DNA of 64,000 nucleotides from Pseudomonas canadensis (GCF_000503215.1 NZ_AYTD01000011.1:124001-188000); one strand, 5' to 3'; positions 18,701-27,771 are shown, counted from the first letter of the stretch. A program made the numbers and translations. The notes: generated by a model from the letters alone, not told the origin.

Positions 18701-21215
18701 CGTAGGGAATGCTGCGCCACGCCGGGTCGATGGCGCCGATGGGGTGCAGGTTCGACCAGATCGAGGCTTCGGTGGCGCCGCCCAGGCCTACCAGTTTCAG
18801 GTTGGGCAGCAACGCCTGGAGTTGCGGTGGCAGGTTCAGCGGGATCCAGTCACCGGACAGCAAGGCCAGGCGCAGACTGTCCAGTGGGCGGGGTTCGGCG
18901 TGCAGGTAGTCGGCGAGCATGTGCAGTTGTGCCGGCACTGAGTTCCACAGCGTGACCTGATGACGCTGCACCAGTTCGGCCCAGTGCGACGGGTCGGCGC
19001 CACGTGCCGGGTCGGGCAGCACCAGGGTTGCGCCCACGGCGAGGGGCCCGAACAGGTCATACACCGACAGGTCGAAGCTCAACTGCGCCAGGCCCAGTAC
19101 GCGGTCATCGGCGTTGACGTCGAAGCGTCGGTTGATGTCTTGCACGGTATTGAGCGCGGCGCGATGGCTGATCATCACGCCCTTGGGTTCGCCGGTGGAA
19201 CCGGAGGTGTAGATCACGTAGGCGAGGTCCTCGGGGCCGCCCTCGATCAGCTCGAAATCCGCGCCCGCCGAGGGCAACCGGTCTACGGCGTGCCATTGCA
19301 ATGTCTCGGGCAACGGCGTGTTCGGCTGCGCCAGGGAATGCCCCAGCACATGCCGCACCTTGGCGCTTAGCAGTACGCGGTCGCGGCGTGCGGCCGGGGC
19401 GTTGCTGTCCAGGGGCAGATAGGCCGCGCCGGCGAGCAACACGCCGTAAGCCGCCACCACCTGGTCGAGACCTTTGGGCATCAGGATCGCCACCGGTTCC
19501 TGCGCGTCGCACCCGGCCTCACGCAGGGTGGCGGCCACGGCCAGTGCGCGTTCGGCAAGGGCGGCGTAGGTCAGGCTGCCACTGGCATCGATCACCGCCA
19601 GGGCGTGAGGATGTTCCCAAGCCATGGCCAGCAGGCCGTCATGCAGGCGACCGGTGGGCAACGGGGCGGCGGTGGCATTCGCCGCCAGGCGTTCACGCTG
19701 TTGCCAGGCCGGCAGCGGCACTTGCACCGGATGTTCCCAGGCGGCCGGATCAAGGGCGAGCAACTGCAGTTCGGCGACAAAGGCCTGTTGCATGTCGTCC
19801 ACCAGGCCGTCGGGGAATACGCCTTGGCGCACGTCCCAATGGATGTGCAGGCCGTTGGCGTCATCCATCACTTGGCAATCGAGGGTGACCTGCGGCGTCT
19901 GGGTGATGCCGTGGCCCACCCGGCGTTGACTGGCCGGCGGTGCCTCGATCCCCAGGCCGATGGCGCTGGTGAAGACCACCGGCATGGCCGCCGCTTCACG
20001 CCCACGACGGCGACCGATTTCGCGCATGACCTGGATGCCGGAAAATAGCCGGTGCTCCAGGTCGGCAAACAACTGGCTGCCCAACTGGCGTGCCTGGGCG
20101 GTGAAGTCCAGCCCTTCGGGATCGTTGACCTGCAACAGGCTGACCGAGGTGAAGTCGCCCACCAGGCGATCCACCTGCGGGTGCAGTGGCAGGCGGTTGA
20201 GCAATGTCAGGTTGAGGCTGAAGGCAGGCTGCTGGCTCCAGCGTTGCAACGTGGCGACGTAGGCCGCCAGCACAACGATGGATGGGGTAAGACCGCGTTC
20301 GCTGGCAGCGCTTTTCAGGGCGGCCCATGGCTGCGACTCAAGCTGCGCCGAGTGCCGTTGGAAACGGGGCACCCGGGTGTCTTCGCCGCTCAGGGGCGTC
20401 GGCAGTTGTGGGGCGGCGGGCAATGCGTCGATGCGGGCCAGCCAGTAGTCACGGTCACGTTGGTGGCGGCTGCCTTCGAGCAAACTGCGCTCGGCCAGTA
20501 GATAGTCGCGGAAGGTGATGTCCAGGGCTGGCAACGTTGCCAGTGGATCCTGTAGCAACAGCTCCAGCTCATTGAACAGCAGCTGCGCGCTGGCCCAGTC
20601 GGCAATCAGGGAGTCCATGGAGAAGTGCAGTGTGTCGCCGTTGTCGCTGCGGCTCATACGCAGTTCGAACAGCGGCCAGACCTCGGGGGGGTAGAGCTTC
20701 TGCTCCATGGCCTGGCGAATCTGTTGCACCGCGTGCTGGTGCTGCTCGCGGGTGGCGCCACGCAGATCGGCGATGGCCAGAGGATAGTGGTCGACGGCGG
20801 GCAGCACACGCTGCGAACCTTCGCTGGCGATCACCGCTCGCAGCATGTCGTGGCGGGCGATCAGGCGGTTCCAGGCCTGTTCCACCTGCTGCGGGTCCAG
20901 GGTTGGCCAGCTCAGTTCCAGGTAGCCATGGCAGGCGACATTGCCGTAGCCGAAGGACGATTGGCGGCCCAGCAGGTAGGCATTCTGCACATCGGTGAGG
21001 GGGAAGGGCGTGTGGTGCTGCGCCGGATCGGCCTGCACGAGCGGGCGTTCCTGTGTCTCCAGCAGATGCAGGATCTGTTGCTTGTGTTCGCGCAGTTGCG
21101 CCAGGCGTTCGGTGTCGAGCAGGCCCTGGGGCGCGCGGAATTTCAGTTGGCCATCCTGGGGCCAGAGTTCGACGCCCAGGGACTTGAGTTCGCTTAGCAG
21201 TTTGGCGGCGGGCAT
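15759..21215 (-). CDS. pchF: NRPS: docking-Cy-A(MT)-PCP-TE, PchF-like terminal module
   Basis: The product is 1818 aa from the ATG at 21215, chosen because CAGGAG stands eight bases ahead and the product then starts with a TubC-type docking domain (residues 1-52). Order: Cy about 65-495 (DSLIAD motif near 201), A from about 515 (A3 YTSGSTGEPKG near 670), MT inserted after A8 (about 975-1335, SAM motif LEIGAGTGA near 1166), rest of A with LTANGKVDRK, PCP (EKGADSL, Ser near 1439), TE with GYCLGG (1590-1595). The adenylation pocket reads DLYNLSLIWK, the cysteine code. The module should add Cys, cyclise it, N-methylate the reduced ring and release the product. The putative TE nucleophile is Cys rather than Ser. 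An in-frame ATG at 21254 overlaps the upstream stop but has no Shine-Dalgarno. Confidence 0.95.
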   Translation of the reverse strand: MPAAKLLSELKSLGVELWPQDGQLKFRAPQGLLDTERLAQLREHKQQILHLLETQERPLVQADPAQHHTPFPLTDVQNAYLLGRQSSFGYGNVACHGYLELSWPTLDPQQVEQAWNRLIARHDMLRAVIASEGSQRVLPAVDHYPLAIADLRGATREQHQHAVQQIRQAMEQKLYPPEVWPLFELRMSRSDNGDTLHFSMDSLIADWASAQLLFNELELLLQDPLATLPALDITFRDYLLAERSLLEGSRHQRDRDYWLARIDALPAAPQLPTPLSGEDTRVPRFQRHSAQLESQPWAALKSAASERGLTPSIVVLAAYVATLQRWSQQPAFSLNLTLLNRLPLHPQVDRLVGDFTSVSLLQVNDPEGLDFTAQARQLGSQLFADLEHRLFSGIQVMREIGRRRGREAAAMPVVFTSAIGLGIEAPPASQRRVGHGITQTPQVTLDCQVMDDANGLHIHWDVRQGVFPDGLVDDMQQAFVAELQLLALDPAAWEHPVQVPLPAWQQRERLAANATAAPLPTGRLHDGLLAMAWEHPHALAVIDASGSLTYAALAERALAVAATLREAGCDAQEPVAILMPKGLDQVVAAYGVLLAGAAYLPLDSNAPAARRDRVLLSAKVRHVLGHSLAQPNTPLPETLQWHAVDRLPSAGADFELIEGGPEDLAYVIYTSGSTGEPKGVMISHRAALNTVQDINRRFDVNADDRVLGLAQLSFDLSVYDLFGPLAVGATLVLPDPARGADPSHWAELVQRHQVTLWNSVPAQLHMLADYLHAEPRPLDSLRLALLSGDWIPLNLPPQLQALLPNLKLVGLGGATEASIWSNLHPIGAIDPAWRSIPYGLPLANQGFRVLDSHWRDAPTWVAGDLYITGVGLAQGYLGDPTLSDARFFAHPLDGQRLYRTGDRGRYLPGGELEFLGREDGQVKIRGHRVELGEVEAALLATPGVDSAVSLVSGDLLAFVTAARAEPEPLPGAPLLTAVKRYADSQVGSFDAQQVREYQADLSAAALSSMLEVLLKAGLFSGERAEPDAATILHALQAEPRHHWLVRRWLGALCEAGLLHYTHSHYRLAQPAPNPALAWGRVEQAVASGLCSQALLDYQLNHVWQLPQLLKGEVNPFDLLFPQGQLDLALQLYGGDAVSRYNNHSIAALINRLATHHQGDGPLRILEIGAGTGATSAPVIGLLDGLEVDYLFTDMTAFFLPAAKQRFAEQAWVRYGVLDIDQDIRPQGLASNSVDIVLCAGMLNSVKDIDNALGQITELLSPGGWLVFSEPTGEWPPILLTQGFMMTPANGDHDQGRSGLRDADIWRARVKAFGGECLPALPQADHPLAALGMQVFAARFKAGVQRLSVDSLRRALAERLPDYMLPAHLQVLDRLPLTANGKVDRKTLAGWRPAADAQASSSQEAPSDPLSAELCRLWADALGLAQIGVEDSFYEKGADSLILARVAGQLREQLPQAQRLSYDTLLRQMLNEPNVAALARLLNQGEATPGAIAASGEAQRSSSSNALVVPFGGGDVGPVRVMFHAALGTLDYFQHLGRALADQQAGPVIGFAVADTEQYLALEPKRLIERVAEDYAERLIADGHQRFQLIGYCLGGLLATEVARRLLERGMEVVDLSLIDSIPMFIDTDEELAYEAIFVPNLNLDPVKTVFGAHIEDYDVYRAIDWLMARDNRRVPAGAMAALSGDPGLDALALAVQQQSARSQEERLAEYARLASGQAGVPIGPELVPTLFRVCRHSMRAARFDPPPFLGNMTYLRCLEQQSFGITGGVGHLAAPFWEDACLGRFELIDVPGNHFSVIEPPHVHTVTAHLLEALRKNS

Positions 21216-21253
21216 GGGGACAGCTCCTGGAAAAAAGGGTGGTTGCGCGGGCA

Positions 21254-24200
21254 TCAGATAACGCCTTCTTCAACGGTGTGCGGGGTGGGTAGGCGTTCGA
21301 GGGTCTGCGCCACTTCCAGCAGACTGGCGGCACCGAATAACTGGCCCATGGGCAGTTCCACGCCCAGACGGCTGCGCAGCATTTCGAGAAAGCGCGTGGC
21401 CAGCAGGCTGTCGCCGCCCAGGCGGAAAAAGTTGTCGTGGCGCGAGACGCTCGGCACCTTGAGCAAGTGCTGCCAGAGCTCGGCGATCACCTGTTCGCCG
21501 GCGCTCAGTGGTTGCTCATCCATTGCGTCCCGTGGCTGGGCAGCGGCGCTCAAGGGGGCGAGCAGCGCACGGCGGTCGACCTTGCCATTGCTGCTCAAGG
21601 GCAGGCGTTCCAGCACCAGGATCTGTTCCGGGCGCATGTAGGCCGGCAGGCACTGCTCCAGATGCTGTGCGAGCACCTCGGCGCAGGTGCTGGCCGTAAC
21701 GGCGGCCATCAGTCGGTGGTCGGCGACCAGCGCCACGGCGCTGTTCACACAGGGGTGACGCGCCAGGGCGGCTTCGATTTCGCCCAGTTCGATGCGATGG
21801 CCACGGACCTTCACCTGGCTGTCGGCGCGCCCGAGAAACTCCAACAGGCCATCGGGGTGGTAGCGGCCGAGGTCACCGGTGCGGTACCAGCCATCGACAA
21901 AACGCTCGGCATTCAGCTGCGGCGCGTGGCGATAACCACGCGCGACGCCGGCACCGCCGATCCACAGTTCCCCCGTGACCCAGTCCGGGCAGTCACGGCC
22001 CAGGGCATCGACTACCCGGTAGGCCTGGTTGGCCAGCGGCACGCCGTAGGGGATCGAACGCCAGCCCGGCATTGCCTGGCGTACTTCAAAGTGGTTCGAC
22101 CAGATCGCCGCTTCGGTCGCACCGCCGAGGGCGATAAAGCGGCAACCGTGGGCCTGCTCTTGCAGGCGTTGCGGCAGATCAAGGCCTATCCAGTCGCCGG
22201 ACAGCAGAGCGACCCTCAGGTCCAGGGGCTGGCGATCTTGAGCGTTGGCTTCCAGCAGCATGTCGAGCAGCGCCGGCACGCTGTTCCACAGGGTCACGCG
22301 GTGCTGTTGCAATGCCTTGAGCCAGGCGCGGGCATCGCGGCGCTGGTCTTCGTCGATCAGCACCACCGCGGCGCCCACCGAGAGCAGGCCGAACAGGTCA
22401 TACACCGACAAGTCGAAGTCCAGCGCCGACAGTGCCAGGCCCCGGTCGGCGGCTTGGACGCCATAACAGCGGTTGATTTCGGCCACGGTATTCATCGCCG
22501 CGCGGTGGGTGATTTCCACGCCCTTGGGCTGGCCGGTGGAGCCGGAGGTGTAGATTACATAGGCCAGTTCACCCGCTGCGAGAGGCCGTGGAGCCGCCAG
22601 CGGTTCGGCCTTCAACGCGGTGGAGGGCTTGAGGTGTTTGACGCCGGGCAGTTGCGGGTCGTGCTCGGCGAGTATCAGGGTCACGCCGGCCTGTTGCAGG
22701 ATGCGCTGGCAACGCTGCAACGGCTGATCGACACCCACCGGCAGATAGGCGGCGCCGGCCGCCAGAATGCCCAGCACACAGGCTACCTGCTGCGGCCCTT
22801 TGGCCAGGGACACGGCCACCAGGTCGCCGGGTGCGACACCTGCGTCCATCAGACTGTGGGCGATACGCAGCGCGCGGTCGGCCAGTTCGCCGTACTTCAG
22901 CGTGCCGTGTTCACCCCATAACAAGGCGGGGCGCTGCGGAGCGTGGCGCGCCTGTTCAAAGAAACCCTGGTGCAGCGTCGGGTCGCCCGGCACGCAGTCG
23001 ACCGGGGCGTTGAGTTGGGCACGCCGTTGCGCTTGGGCCTGGGGCAGCAGGTCGGGTGGCGCGCTGTCCCAGGTGTACTCGGCCAACCAGTTGAGGCTCT
23101 GCAGGTAAGCGTCGAACATCGCTTCAACCAGGCCTTCGGGAAACAGGCCGACCACACGGTCCCAGTTAAGGGCAATGCCACCGTTGGCTTCGACGACCTG
23201 GTGGTCGAGCCACACTTGCGGGGTTTGTGTCAGGCCGAACACTTGGTGGGCAAACGGGCCGTCCACCGGCGCCGCCGTGCCATCCGGCACGCCCAGGGCG
23301 CTGGTGAACACCACCGGCATGCTCACCTGTTGCTCGCCATTGCCCCGGGCCAGCTGGCGCAGCAGGCTGACCGAACCCACGCAGCGATGCTCCAACGCCT
23401 CGCCCAGGGATTGTTGCGTACGCCGTGCACGGTCAACCCAGCGATCACCCGCCACGGGCACATACCCGAGCAGGGTCAGCGATGTGAAGTCGCCCATTAC
23501 CTGGTCGATCTGAGGGTGTACGGGGCGGCGATCGAACAGTGTGAGGTTGAGGCTCAGGTCCGGGCGTGCACTCCAGCGGCCGAGGGTTTCGGCAAAAGCG
23601 CAGAGCAGTACCGCCGAGGCGGTGAGCCCCTGTTGCTGGGCCTTGGACAGGATCGCTTGCCAGGCGCTGGCATCAATCTGCCCTTGCAGGCGTTCAAAGC
23701 GTGGTCGGCCCAGGCTGGCGGGGTCGGCGGCCAGCGGCAACTGCGGATGCGGCGGCAATTCGGGCAGGCGTTCCTGCCAGAAGCGCTGCGCGGCGTGCAG
23801 CTCTTCAGGTGCTGCGGCGCACTGCAGTTGGTAATCGCGAAACGACAGATCCAACGGGGCCAGCGCTATGTCGGGCTCGCGGTACAACGCATCGAGTTCG
23901 GTGTAGAAACGCAGGATGCTCAGGGCGTCGAGGATCAAATTGTCCAGGCTGATCGCCAGGCGTGTGTGCCGGCCGTGGGGCACCGTTTGCAAATCGAACA
24001 GCGGCCATTGGTGAGGGGCGAACACGCGATGGGCACAGTGTTCACGCAGCTCTTCCAGGCTGGCGTGGCCCTGGCCGATCACGAAGGCCGGCACTTGTTG
24101 CAGGATGCGCGCCTGGCCACTGTGATCGAACACAGCGCGCAGCATTTCGTGGCGTTCGATCAAGCACTGCAAGGCGTGTTGCAGGCGTGGCAGGTCAAGG

Positions 24201-27200
24201 TCCTCGACGTCGTATTCACGGTAGAAGTGGCAACTCACGCCCCCTAGCACCAGGCTGGGGTCGCGGCCCAGCCAATAGGCCTGCTGCACCTCAGTCATAG
24301 GGAAGGGCGCGTGGCGTTGCGCCAGGTCTGCAACAACGGTGTGTGCGGGTTCGGCCTGTGCCTGTTGATGCAGGTCGACACAAAACTGCGCCAGTACCGG
24401 CTTGGCAAAAACCTGGGCGATACGTGCACCGCCCAGCCCTTGTTCGGCGAGCAGGCGCACCAGGCGGGTGGCGCTCAGGGAGTCGCCGCCCAGGGCAAAG
24501 AAGCTGTGTTCGCGGCACACCTCACCACAGCCAAGCAACTGCTGCCAGGCGCGGGCCACCTGTTGTTCGATAAAGCCGCAGGGCGCCGTCAGGTTGGCCT
24601 GCTGCACCGGGCTATGCTCGGCAAGCCACGCGTGCAAGGCCTTGCGGTCGACCTTGCCGTTGCCGGTCAAGGGCAGCTGCGCGCAGCCAAGGATCAGCGA
24701 GGGAATCATATACGCCGGCAGGCGCTCGGCCAGGCCCGGCAGGTCGATCTGCACAGGCTGCATGGCGCCGTGCGCCAGACGGACCACCGCCGCCAATTGC
24801 TGGCCGGTCAGCAACACGACCGCGTGCTCCACGCCTGGGCAGGCCAGCAGCGCCTGCTCGACTTCGCCGGCCTCGATGCGGTAGCCATGTAGCTTGAGCT
24901 GAAAGTCGCTACGCCCGAGGAACTCCACAGTGCCGTCGGGGTGGTAGCGCGCCCGGTCGCCTGTGCGGTACCAGCGCAGGCCTTGATAATCGACAAAACG
25001 TGCGGCGCTGCGTACGCGGTCGCCGCGATAACCCTGGGCCACCCCGGCGCCGCCGATCCACAGCTCCCCGGCCACCCAGTCCGGGCAGTCATGGCCCTGG
25101 TGGTCGACGATGCGCAGGCTGACGTTGTCCAGCGGTTTGCCGTAAGGCAGGCAGTGCCAAGCCAATGGCTGGCCGGGTAGGGCTTCGAACAGCGTCGAGT
25201 GGATCGCCGCTTCGGTGGCGCCGCCCAAGGCCATGAAGCGACAGCCCGGCGCCTGGGCCCACAACCGTGGCGCCAGGTCCGGGGCGACTTTGTCACCGCC
25301 GAGCAACACCGCACGCAGCGGCAGGCGCGCGTCGGCCGGGGCGCAACCGAGCAACATGTCCAGCAACGCCGGCACGCAGTTGAGCACGCTGGCGCGGTGC
25401 TGCAAGGCCAGTTCACGCCAGCGCGGGGCATCGCGCTGCGCTTCGGGCTCGATGCCAATCACCGCCGCGCCGGTGGACAGCGCAGCAAACAGGTCGAACA
25501 CCGACAGGTCGAACTCCAGCGCAGAGAGCGCGAGGATGCGGTCATCGGCGGTCAGTTGGAGGCGTCGTTGCAGGTCTTCCACCGTGTTGGCGGCGGCCAG
25601 GTGGCTGATTTCCACGCCCTTGGGTTCGCCAGTGGAACCGGAGGTATAGAGGATGTAGGCCAGGTCGCTGACCGCACCGGGCCGGGGCGCGTCCAGCGCG
25701 GGGCCCGCAGGTGGCAGGGCCTTGAGCAGCAACCGCGCATCTGAGCTTTCGCAGATTTTCTGGCAGCGTGCGTCGGGCTGGTCGATGCCGATCGGCAGGT
25801 ACGTGGCGCTGCAGGCGAGGATGCCCAGTACCGCGATGACTTGCTCGGGGCCCTTGGGCAGTTGCAGCGCCACGACATCGCCGCGCTGGATGCCTTGGTC
25901 TTCCAGGTACGCTGCAACTTGCAGGGCCCGCTCGGCCAGCTCGCCATAGCCGATGACGGTAGAGTGGCCCTGCAGCAGCGCGGGCAAGGTGGGCGTCAGG
26001 CGTGCCTGGGCAAAAAAAGCCTCATGCAGGCGCTTGACGGGCAGGGCAGCAGGCTGGCCTTGCATGGTTTGGCGCAGGGCCAGTTGCTCGGCGGGGACCA
26101 GCGCAGGCGGTGCCTGATGCCAGGCGTCCGGGTCAAAACACAGGCGTTGCAGCAGGTCGGTATAGGCCTTGAACACGCCATCCAGCACACCGTCGGCGAA
26201 CAGCCCTTCACGCGCATCGAGGTTGACCAGGATGCCGCCGTCCAGCTCGGTGACTTGCGCATCGAGCCACACCTGCGGGCCTTGGGAAATGATCCAGGCC
26301 GGCTGGCCGAAGCTGGCCTGTACGCCCTCGGCGAACAGCTCACCCAGGCCCAGTGCGCTGGTGTATACAACGGGAGCCAGCACTTGTTCACCGCGTTGGC
26401 GGGACAGTTCACGCAACACCTCCAGGCCGGAAAACGCGCTGTGTGCGACATCGCTGTGGAAGCGGCGTTGCAGGGTGGTGGCGCGTGCGGCAAACGTGCC
26501 GGCGACCCGGCCGTCCCAGGCCAGCAGGATCGACGAAGTGAAATCCCCGACCAGGCGATCAACGTCGGCATGCAGCGGCGTGCGGTTGAATAGCGGTAGG
26601 TTGAGCAGCAACTCGGGGGTATCGCACCAAGCACCAAGAGCTTCACTGAACACCGCTGCCAACGCCATGGCCGGCGTGAGCCCATGCTCCCGCGCCTGGC
26701 GTTCGAATGCCTGGCGTTCTGACGGCGGCAGCCAATGGTGACGGCGGCAGACCTGGCGGTCATCGCCCTGGGGCTTGATCGGCAGGCTCGGCGCACCGGG
26801 CAATTGATCGAGGCGCTGCAACCAGTAGTCGCGCGCCTGTTGGTGACGATCCCGCTGCTCGGTGCTGGCCTGTTCCTGGCGCAGGTCAGCCAGGTAGCGG
26901 GCAAAGGTGTAGTCCAGCGCGGGTAGGGGATGTTGGCGGTACAACAGCACCAGGTCGCCGAGCAGGGTGCGCAGGCTCAAGGCATCGGCGGCGAGCATGT
27001 CGAGGTTCAGGTGCAGGCGGGTGCCGTCGGGCAACAACGACAGCTGGATATCCAGCACCTGGCCTTGCTCCACGGCCAACTTGCGATGGGACAGCTCGGC
27101 GCGCAAGGCTGCCAGCCGTTGTTGCACCTGTTCGGCGCCGGCCTGGCGCAGGTCATGCACCGTGAGCCCCGGCCACGGGCTGTGCGCGAGGACCAACTGG

Positions 27201-27673
27201 CGGCCGTCATCGAGAAACTGCGCCCGCAACATCGGGTGCCGCGCGAGCAGGGCACGCACCGCGGCTTCCAACCGTATCGGGTCAACGTCGTGGCCATCGA
27301 ACTCGTTATAGAAGTGCGCGGCCACGCCACCCAGCGCTTGGCCAGGGGCGCGACCGATCCAGTAAGCGTGCTGCATCGGCGCCAGTTCGAACGGCAGCCC
27401 GTCATCGGTAGCAGCGCTGACCGGCGCGGGGGCCGTGGGGGCGGTGTCAAGCAGGGCCAGCCAGCTACATAGGCGCGGGTCCGCCACCAAGTCGGCGAAA
27501 CGCGCGGCCAGGCCCTGGCGCCGCCATTGGCCGGCAAGACGGATCAGGGTGACGGAGTCCAGGCCCCATTCGATCAGGTTGGCCTCCAGGGGCACCTGGT
27601 CGGCGGGCAGTCCAAGGGCGTCGGACAGGGATTGGCGCAGCAGTGTTGCGGTTGAGGTGCTGGGAGTGGCCAT
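21254..27673 (-). CDS. NRPS: ArCP-Cy-A-PCP-Cy-A-PCP, salicylate-primed two-module synthetase
   Basis: The product is 2139 aa. Order: aryl carrier domain about 8-75 (EWGLDS, Ser40); Cy1 about 93-515 (DMLAAD at 225-230); A1 about 548-1010 (YTSGSTGEPKG near 676); PCP1 (LGGDS, Ser1065); Cy2 about 1120-1540 (DNLILD at 1244-1249); A2 about 1570-2030; PCP2 (LGGDS, Ser2089). Neither A domain has an inserted epimerase or MT. A2 has the cysteine pocket DLYNLSLI-W. A1 reads DLFNLGLI-H, changed at three pocket positions. PchD should load salicylate on Ser40, and two heterocycles are then built before transfer to the 1818-aa NRPS. Pyochelin's PchE has only one such module, and yersiniabactin's HMWP2 has two Cy but one A domain. 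It is the first gene of the operon, with a Fur-like box upstream. Confidence 0.96.
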   Translation of the reverse strand: MATPSTSTATLLRQSLSDALGLPADQVPLEANLIEWGLDSVTLIRLAGQWRRQGLAARFADLVADPRLCSWLALLDTAPTAPAPVSAATDDGLPFELAPMQHAYWIGRAPGQALGGVAAHFYNEFDGHDVDPIRLEAAVRALLARHPMLRAQFLDDGRQLVLAHSPWPGLTVHDLRQAGAEQVQQRLAALRAELSHRKLAVEQGQVLDIQLSLLPDGTRLHLNLDMLAADALSLRTLLGDLVLLYRQHPLPALDYTFARYLADLRQEQASTEQRDRHQQARDYWLQRLDQLPGAPSLPIKPQGDDRQVCRRHHWLPPSERQAFERQAREHGLTPAMALAAVFSEALGAWCDTPELLLNLPLFNRTPLHADVDRLVGDFTSSILLAWDGRVAGTFAARATTLQRRFHSDVAHSAFSGLEVLRELSRQRGEQVLAPVVYTSALGLGELFAEGVQASFGQPAWIISQGPQVWLDAQVTELDGGILVNLDAREGLFADGVLDGVFKAYTDLLQRLCFDPDAWHQAPPALVPAEQLALRQTMQGQPAALPVKRLHEAFFAQARLTPTLPALLQGHSTVIGYGELAERALQVAAYLEDQGIQRGDVVALQLPKGPEQVIAVLGILACSATYLPIGIDQPDARCQKICESSDARLLLKALPPAGPALDAPRPGAVSDLAYILYTSGSTGEPKGVEISHLAAANTVEDLQRRLQLTADDRILALSALEFDLSVFDLFAALSTGAAVIGIEPEAQRDAPRWRELALQHRASVLNCVPALLDMLLGCAPADARLPLRAVLLGGDKVAPDLAPRLWAQAPGCRFMALGGATEAAIHSTLFEALPGQPLAWHCLPYGKPLDNVSLRIVDHQGHDCPDWVAGELWIGGAGVAQGYRGDRVRSAARFVDYQGLRWYRTGDRARYHPDGTVEFLGRSDFQLKLHGYRIEAGEVEQALLACPGVEHAVVLLTGQQLAAVVRLAHGAMQPVQIDLPGLAERLPAYMIPSLILGCAQLPLTGNGKVDRKALHAWLAEHSPVQQANLTAPCGFIEQQVARAWQQLLGCGEVCREHSFFALGGDSLSATRLVRLLAEQGLGGARIAQVFAKPVLAQFCVDLHQQAQAEPAHTVVADLAQRHAPFPMTEVQQAYWLGRDPSLVLGGVSCHFYREYDVEDLDLPRLQHALQCLIERHEMLRAVFDHSGQARILQQVPAFVIGQGHASLEELREHCAHRVFAPHQWPLFDLQTVPHGRHTRLAISLDNLILDALSILRFYTELDALYREPDIALAPLDLSFRDYQLQCAAAPEELHAAQRFWQERLPELPPHPQLPLAADPASLGRPRFERLQGQIDASAWQAILSKAQQQGLTASAVLLCAFAETLGRWSARPDLSLNLTLFDRRPVHPQIDQVMGDFTSLTLLGYVPVAGDRWVDRARRTQQSLGEALEHRCVGSVSLLRQLARGNGEQQVSMPVVFTSALGVPDGTAAPVDGPFAHQVFGLTQTPQVWLDHQVVEANGGIALNWDRVVGLFPEGLVEAMFDAYLQSLNWLAEYTWDSAPPDLLPQAQAQRRAQLNAPVDCVPGDPTLHQGFFEQARHAPQRPALLWGEHGTLKYGELADRALRIAHSLMDAGVAPGDLVAVSLAKGPQQVACVLGILAAGAAYLPVGVDQPLQRCQRILQQAGVTLILAEHDPQLPGVKHLKPSTALKAEPLAAPRPLAAGELAYVIYTSGSTGQPKGVEITHRAAMNTVAEINRCYGVQAADRGLALSALDFDLSVYDLFGLLSVGAAVVLIDEDQRRDARAWLKALQQHRVTLWNSVPALLDMLLEANAQDRQPLDLRVALLSGDWIGLDLPQRLQEQAHGCRFIALGGATEAAIWSNHFEVRQAMPGWRSIPYGVPLANQAYRVVDALGRDCPDWVTGELWIGGAGVARGYRHAPQLNAERFVDGWYRTGDLGRYHPDGLLEFLGRADSQVKVRGHRIELGEIEAALARHPCVNSAVALVADHRLMAAVTASTCAEVLAQHLEQCLPAYMRPEQILVLERLPLSSNGKVDRRALLAPLSAAAQPRDAMDEQPLSAGEQVIAELWQHLLKVPSVSRHDNFFRLGGDSLLATRFLEMLRSRLGVELPMGQLFGAASLLEVAQTLERLPTPHTVEEGVI

Positions 27674-27752
27674 GGCTCAACGTCTTCTCATCGCTAGGGC
27701 CCGGGCCGGGGTTGGCCCAGGCGCTGGGGGCAGGCAAATGCATGGGGGAGAT

Positions 27753-27771
27753 GCTAGTCATTCTCATTTTG
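27753..27771. promoter_or_regulatory. Fur-box-like sequence upstream of the NRPS operon
   Basis: The 294-bp intergenic region between the NRPS start (27673) and the ABC ATPase start (27968) contains GCTAGTCATTCTCATTTTG. Read on the minus strand it is CAAAATGAGAATGACTAGC, with AAATGA-GAATGA hexamers as in Pseudomonas Fur sites; by eye it matches 12 of 19 positions of the GATAATGATAATCATTATC consensus. It is placed to control the operon start about 80 bp away, or the divergent ABC genes. Confidence 0.55.

Noticed and set aside
16722..18941. A 739-codon plus-strand open frame opposite the NRPS
   Set aside because: It is antisense to conserved A and MT domains of the NRPS, has no family features, and is the kind of long frame expected opposite GC-rich coding sequence.
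21216..21254. Upstream ATG at 21254 as start of the terminal NRPS
   Set aside because: It overlaps the previous stop, but the Shine-Dalgarno CAGGAG and the docking-domain start both point to 21215.
1426..27673. Operon as plain pyochelin, yersiniabactin or pseudomonine
   Set aside because: Pyochelin has two modules and no P450; yersiniabactin needs a PKS, absent here; pseudomonine needs a histidine decarboxylase and a different NRPS set, also absent.
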